A stretch of 50,000 nt of DNA, from assembly GCA_964035545.1 (NCBI GenBank), contig OZ037767.1, positions 19,050,628-19,100,627 on the forward strand, given 5' to 3'. Position numbers and translations under genes: made by a program. Positions 44,485 to 50,000 of this stretch are shown one piece after another (within the stretch, counting starts at the first letter, position 1; each line of letters starts with the position of its first letter). The stretch comes from Bugula neritina (lineage: Eukaryota > Bryozoa > Gymnolaemata > Cheilostomatida > Bugulidae). The notes below the pieces were generated by a model that saw only the letters and a list, made by a program, of their open reading frames with translations, was not told the DNA's origin and did not search any database.

Positions 44485-46915
44485 CTACAAAAGTATTGTC
44501 ATACGGAACAATTTTTGTTATTTTTCATCAAACTTGCATGCAATATTTTGCAAACGCTTCAATAATTTTACATATGGTATACCAGCTAGTATCAGCATAC
44601 CTGTTATTCAGTTAACATTAGTGCAGAGTAGTTTGAATGTATTTGCACTGAAAAACTTATTACACATTTCTATTTGAGTTACAGAATACTTTTGCATTTA
44701 TGCCAATGGGGTTTATAATTGTCGATCCTTCAAAAAAGCTACTTTTTATGCAAGCTGAGGAAGTATGATTTTTGTTCTATACATTGGGTCAATAGAAGAT
44801 TATGGCTGACCCTCTTCCTAACATTTCCAATCTTACGGAAGATCAAACCATGGACTATATATAATATGTGTTTACTAAGCCAAACCCCTTTAAACCATGG
44901 ATGCTTTATATAACAGTTCACGTATTATTTAACTTCATGAGGTTTTTGCTTAGATTGATATGTTTTGTCTTACTACTGGTCATATGCATAAAGTACTAGC
45001 TTGAGACAATGAATAGTTACAATTTACTCACCCAACTCAAAGCCTCTGAGACTTTCTTTTGCAAACTAAGATATTCAATTAGCCAATTGCATAAGAGAAT
45101 TACGTCAGCACGTTTCGGCCGGTCCATAAAATCTATCACCAACTCCTTGACGTCTCTCATAACCTTACAATGTAGAAGCAGCTGTAGAGTAGTTCAATTA
45201 CACAATATCTATGTGAATTAGGTGGTAGTAAGATTTTAGTATTATAATATCATAATGATATACTCATAATTTTAGTTAAATCTCAAATTGATAGCACAAA
45301 CTCAAAAATAATTTAAGTTCTAACCAAAGATGAATTGTAATATTTTTTTCTGTTAATAAAAGAGCATGTCAACATTTTTTGTTATATAACAATTTATTTC
45401 CATATGCGACTAACTTTGACAATGTCTAAAAATGAATCATCAACACTCTCTTTGAGTTCCACTGCAGCATGAGAACAGGTTAGAGTTTTGACTGCTTTTC
45501 TTGCAGAAGTTGTGTCCACTGCAATAACCGGCTGGCTCCTTACGTAAGATGTTTGTTCTACAATATATGTTACATAATCAGATAATTCCAAAGTCGACCA
45601 CAATATAGCCTGAGGACATATGAAGTCACATGCTGGTCATGTGACCTCGTCAACAATAGTAAACAGAAAGGTTATGCTGGTTTGGCTGTAGGACTGCGTG
45701 TAAATGAAGTTAAGAAATAGCAGGTAGTTCTGGGCGAAACATGTTCTACCCTCTCTACTGTTTGATGCACATATAATTTGTGTATCTATGGGTTGCTTTA
45801 GGCTCAACTTCCAAACCGTTACAAGTAGCATGATAATTATTTACAATTTTCTGTTTAATGTTGGAAGATAATATTATTCTAACAGGCAACAAACGAATAA
45901 TTTGAAATATTAAAATGACATAATTTTTGCTTTAGTCTCATTCGAACTTAAAATTAAAAATATATAATATACAGTAAGTAGGCCTAAGTGTAGGTTCACC
46001 GTGATGTATATGAAGCATATTTAAACCTGGGTTCTAGCTTGCAATGAAAAGGGAAAGTGTTGTATGGTAATAAAGATAGCACTATGCCTACACCTTAGCC
46101 TATTTATTATTATGCATGTATTATAAAGATTTACCTGCACATATATAGACTGATAGAATAATATTATTCTATACCTACGCCAGACTTACCCAAAGCGTTT
46201 ATGGCACACACAATGGTGTCTAGCAGCATCTGATCTTCCATTTTGCAGTTGCTTATCTCTGCAAATCCAGCTTCCCATTGTTCCACTGATGTGCACGAAC
46301 TCTCCACTTTCTTCAACCTAGTAGACAATAATTTATAAAGTATATTATAATATATTATATCAAGTTTATTAGAGGCAATATTGCTTAATGTTTTATTTCT
46401 ATAACTATGGCAGTTTGTGACGAAGTAAAAAAGCAGAGGTTATGCAAAACAATATGCATCTCTTTGAAATCAGACTATGCAAATTTTTATAGTATTGGGC
46501 AATTGTTCTACAATTTTCTGTCATTTCTTATTAATTTTTCTTAATTATTTTCTTTTGATTTTTCTACATAAATTTTAATATAAACAAAGCTGAGTGTAGC
46601 TGGTTGTTTTACATGCAAAATAAAAAAATCTCTATTATCAACTATCATTATTACAGCCACTGCAATGTTTATTACAATGGCTGCTTGGTTGATTATATTT
46701 TTAAATTTTCTTTAAACTAGAGAATCAAACTCGGATCTATTACTCATCACGGCCATATTTACTTTCATCTTTATATTTATAGCTCTTCACTCATATTTAA
46801 ATGTATTCCTTACCCATCTAATATATATGCTACTATAACATTTCTAGTCTGAGGGAGGGAAACCTGTAGTGCCATGTTGTTAGATGTGTACCTTTTTCCC
46901 AGCCAGCCAAGAAAG
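44395..46915 (-). CDS. uncharacterised gene, 3' end (five exons)
   Basis: Five exons chain with matching phases to a stop: 46,814-46,915, 46,190-46,317, 45,544-45,632, 45,032-45,163 and 44,395-44,484. About 180 residues are seen: FLGWLGKRYTSNNMALQV, SCTSVEQWEAGFAEISNC, LWSTLELSDYVTYIVEQT, DVKELVIDFMDRPKRADVIL, and a last exon HYNSLFHKCDKYIKSEELNL. Mostly helical with no TM segment; I do not recognise the family. The upstream exons would lie beyond 46,915 and were not found. A minus-strand AATAAA (TTTATT at about 44,173) follows the stop. Convergent with endophilin-B B. The third exon's acceptor is chosen on phase. Confidence 0.6.
45032..45163 (-). CDS. unknown gene, exon d
   Basis: 44 codons, phase 0, acceptor TTGTAAG|GTT, donor GTTGG|GTGAGT. 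Contains DFMDRPKRADVILLCNWLIE. Confidence 0.65.
45544..45632 (-). CDS. unknown gene, exon c
   Basis: Donor TTAC|GTAAGG is strong. Acceptor GACCAG|CA at 45,633 gives the right phase; the better-looking GTCCTCAG at 45,615 does not. Confidence 0.5.
46190..46317 (-). CDS. unknown gene, exon b
   Basis: Acceptor TCTACTAG|G, donor TTTGG|GTAAGT. Phase 2 in, 1 out; LKKVESSCTSVEQWEAGF then MLLDTIVCAINAL. Confidence 0.65.
46814..46915 (-). CDS. unknown gene, exon a
   Basis: Acceptor TATTTTAG|C, donor GATGG|GTAAGG. Phase 2 in and out; FLGWLGKRYTSNN then VSLPQTRNVIVAYILD. Confidence 0.6.
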
Positions 46916-49102
46916 CTAAAATAACATAAAAATTCTTTGAATATTTTGCATAATTTTATTTAAAAAATATATTAAGATCACATATAATATTTGTAAGCTT
47001 TTCACTTTTTCTGTTATACATGCATGCATGCATTTTTTCACTTTTGGACAAATATAACAAAACAAAGCTATATGAATATAACAGTTAAGCACACAGTGAA
47101 GCAGTCTAGCTACTTAGCCGGTTTAAAACACTGCTTTTTATAACTTGTTTAAAGAAAAGAAGTGATTCAAAAGTTTATCTTGCAAACAAAGTAGCCAGAG
47201 CTTTTTTAGCTTTCATGGTTATTCACTATAATATTACTGATCTAAGCTTGTAGTACAGCTTATCTATCTACAGTTGAATGCTGGGTTTTTATTTGTTAAA
47301 CAGTAAACATAACTACATTAGTGAAATATTATATTAAAATTAAATGTTAAAGTACACTCCATATTTATACTAGTGTATTTTAATTATAATACAGTTGTGT
47401 GAGTTAAAACTTAGAATTATTTATAGAAATTACTTTTTCTGTAAGAAATCCAATTTGTTATAGCTGAAACCATTTTTATAAAATTCACAAATTGAGTATT
47501 TACATGGCCTAAAAGTTGCATTTGAAAGTATTTGTGTAGAGAAATAATTTCATCAGATGCTATGCTAATATAATATGTAGATTGAGTGGTTATTTGGTAT
47601 TGAATTGTGCCTTCTTTAAAGTTAAAAAGCTGTGCATTTTATATATGTTGGAAGATAACAATTGATATATTTTTAAATACCTGCTAAAATATATATCATA
47701 ATTACATTAGATCATAACTATAAAACTGTGAGAATATATCAAGTTATTTAAAAAAAATGAAGAAAGGAAATTTTCTTTATGTTTTTTACTAATATTAATA
47801 AAAAAATTGAATTAATTAAACTGTGCAATTGATAGATTATGTTATAATTATACTCGGCTGTGTACTCCTGCATCAGTTGTTAAAAGTTTAACAATCATAG
47901 CTATTTAGCATTTCATAGTACAGTGCTCCTTCTATATCTCTCAGATCCATTTCTTACAAAAACTTAGAGGTCACTAGAAGGGCTTGGACCCGTTTTGTGG
48001 CTTATGTATATGTGTATAGAGACAAAATAGCCACATGTAATTGATCTGTGAGTTGAATATGATATTCTACTGCATCATGAATCGCAGCTTGCAGCTTAGT
48101 GAGTTACAAAGTACATTCAGTAGTCCATACACTATAGTCAGTGAGGAATCTTTTATTAAAATTATTGCTATAATTTGATTTTGGAGTTGTGATTCCAAAA
48201 TTCTTGTTCACAGATATTTGTTCAACAATCACCGCAGAACTCTGCCATTCTATTCAAAACGTAATTTATTTTATGTTTTTTTTTCAAAAATTCTTAATTA
48301 TACAAAAACGAGCAGTTTTATAGAAAATATCACTCTTTTGGAAACACCGTAGGCATTAGAAGGTAAAGTACTTATGAGAAAGCACATCAGTTTATAAAGA
48401 GACAAGATAAGTTACCCTCATTTTATATGTATAATATATAATTGTTCTGCTGAAACTATCTGTGGTATAAGGTTGAGTAAAGCTCAACAACTAGAGAACT
48501 ACATGTATAGCTGTCTTACCAGTTATATGTATATACAACGTACTGCTATTGTATATTACTTGCAGTATAATTATATAATTAAATAGTGTGATGGACGTCA
48601 AAAAAATGTAACATCAGCCACCTGGCACTAATGCAAGTAAATAAGTTTTTATAAGCAACTTGAATACACAAAGCTAACAACAACGTTTTCTTCTACATAA
48701 ATAATATTTATCCTCTGTGCAGTAGCCAGAATCGGTGTTCTATACAAACACAGCGTACAGCACATTGGAACATTTGATGTGCTGGTTTTTAAGTCTATGT
48801 ACTATACATAAATATATATGTGTAAATAGAAATATGAAAATAATGGTAACTAAATGAATATGTTCCTTTAGAGTCACTTATTTAGCACCAGCTATGATTG
48901 TAAATTTTATCAGTATGGGATGCAGCAAAATTTTAGTTTTTCTAAAAATAATTGATCTTCATTCAACTTGACCAGCCTTGATTCTAACTTCAAAGCAAAA
49001 TTATGCTCGTGTGCTTATTGCGAAACATGTAACTGGACTTGTTGCTAAACTGTGACAACTGCTATATATATAATAGTATATTGCGATTGCTTGATTTAAA
49101 AC
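46916..49102. other. no gene recognised
   Basis: About 2.2 kb, AT-rich. Upstream exons of the minus-strand gene may hide here, but no open stretch with paired splice sites stood out. Confidence 0.5.
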
Positions 49103-49314
49103 TTGCGTGTGACGTGTGTGTGACGTGTGTGTGACGTGTGTGTGACGTGTGTGTGACGTGTGTGTGACGTGTGTGTGTGTGCGTGTGTGTGTGACGTGTG
49201 TGTGACGTGTGTGTGACGTGTGTGTGTGACGTGTGTGTGACGTGTGTGTGTGTGTGTGTGCGTGTGTGTGACGTGTGTGTGACGTGTGTGTGACGCGCGT
49301 GTGTGATGTGTGTG

Positions 49315-49347
<33 letters not shown>

Positions 49348-49439
49348 ACGTGTGTGTGTGACGTGTGTGTGACGTGTGTGTGTGACGTGTGTGCGTGTGT
49401 GTGCGTGTGTGTGCGCGTGTGTGCGCGTGTGTGCGCGTG

Positions 49440-49532
<93 letters not shown>

Positions 49533-49579
49533 TGGGTGTGTGTGTGTGTGTGTGGAGTGTGACGTGTGTGTGTGGAGTG

Positions 49580-49633
<54 letters not shown>

Positions 49634-49705
49634 TGTGTGATGTGTGTGTGTGTGTGTGGCGTGTGTGTATGGTGTGTGTGTGTGACATGTGTGTGTGTCT
49701 TTACT
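49103..49705. repeat. long GT array with TGACGTG words
   Basis: About 600 bp of GT with regular TGACGTGTGTG and GCGTGTGT interruptions in the first half and a purer GT core after 49,440. Open frames of 140-250 codons on both strands here are produced by the repeat. Confidence 0.97.
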
Positions 49706-50000
49706 GCTGGGTGTACTGTAACACTGTTGACCCACACATACTTCTACAATAATCTGGGTGTTCAACAGCTACAACTAAATATAGTACTAGCACTCCTGAT
49801 GCTGTAATTTTTGTATTTTTGTCGTATTATTTTAAAATATGACTATGTATATGTATAATACTTCATTTATTGGTCATTTCATGTATTTAGCTACGCACTT
49901 TGTTTGGCCTTGAATTAAAAAGTTGCTATCGATATTACATGGTTTTTTGTTTGTCAGGTAATCAATAATTATTGCTGCAGAGTCCTAAGTTTTGTAATGA

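Noticed and set aside
45394-45543. Continuation of exon c of the unknown gene to a stop at 45,394
   Set aside because: Open, but the strong GTAAGG donor at 45,543 gives two further exons in phase; kept only as a possible retained-intron form.
49001-49765. Long open frames of up to 254 codons on both strands rich in HT or VC
   Set aside because: They are the GT dinucleotide array read in several frames; no start context, domain or splice support.

Overview
This is a window of an AT-rich animal nuclear genome: multi-exon genes with GT-AG introns, LINE and SINE debris, many microsatellites, and no operons or ribosome binding sites. The gene families and intron density suggest an invertebrate, perhaps a lophotrochozoan; the sequence alone does not fix the species. 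Most small open frames are chance or repeat-derived. I assembled coding regions by chaining splice sites whose phases agree.

Left part (1-22,867, minus strand): one large gene of 23 phase-consistent exons, continuing past the left edge, encodes a ZNFX1-like superfamily 1 RNA helicase (about 1,254 residues seen). Walker A, the VEEAAE box, GDHKQL, QHRMRPE and VDNFQG are all present. The N-terminus looks like part of a CARD, a death-fold module not usual for ZNFX1. Its introns hold a dead LINE (5.2-7.4 kb), a minisatellite grown out of a splice donor (2.4-2.7 kb), a 10-bp minisatellite, and AT and CA tracts.

Middle part (21,480-43,967): a direct tandem segmental duplication. Unit 1 is 21,480-32,537 and unit 2 is 32,538-43,967. 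Each carries the first three exons of the helicase gene (minus), a short divergent promoter region, and an eight-exon endophilin-B (SH3GLB-type) BAR-domain gene (plus). Both BAR genes keep open frames, the same phases and the same 15-bp microexon, and differ by many amino-acid changes; no SH3 domain was found for either. In unit 2 the helicase part is a promoter-side pseudogene that lost its splice donor and start codon, and it was hit by a CR1/Rex-type retroelement. A further roughly 0.74 kb insertion sits in the unit 2 intergenic promoter. Unit 1 has its own extra 1.4 kb block with a transposon-like reading frame.

Right part (43,968-50,000): five phase-consistent minus-strand exons (44,395-46,915) form the 3' end of an unrecognised gene, convergent with the second endophilin gene. 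Beyond 46.9 kb I see no exon I can defend; a 0.6 kb GT array with repeated TGACGTG words lies at 49.1-49.7 kb.

The functional theme is a head-to-head pair: a putative antiviral RNA helicase with a CARD-like N-terminus and a membrane-remodelling BAR protein sharing one promoter region, with the promoter and BAR gene duplicated as a cassette.
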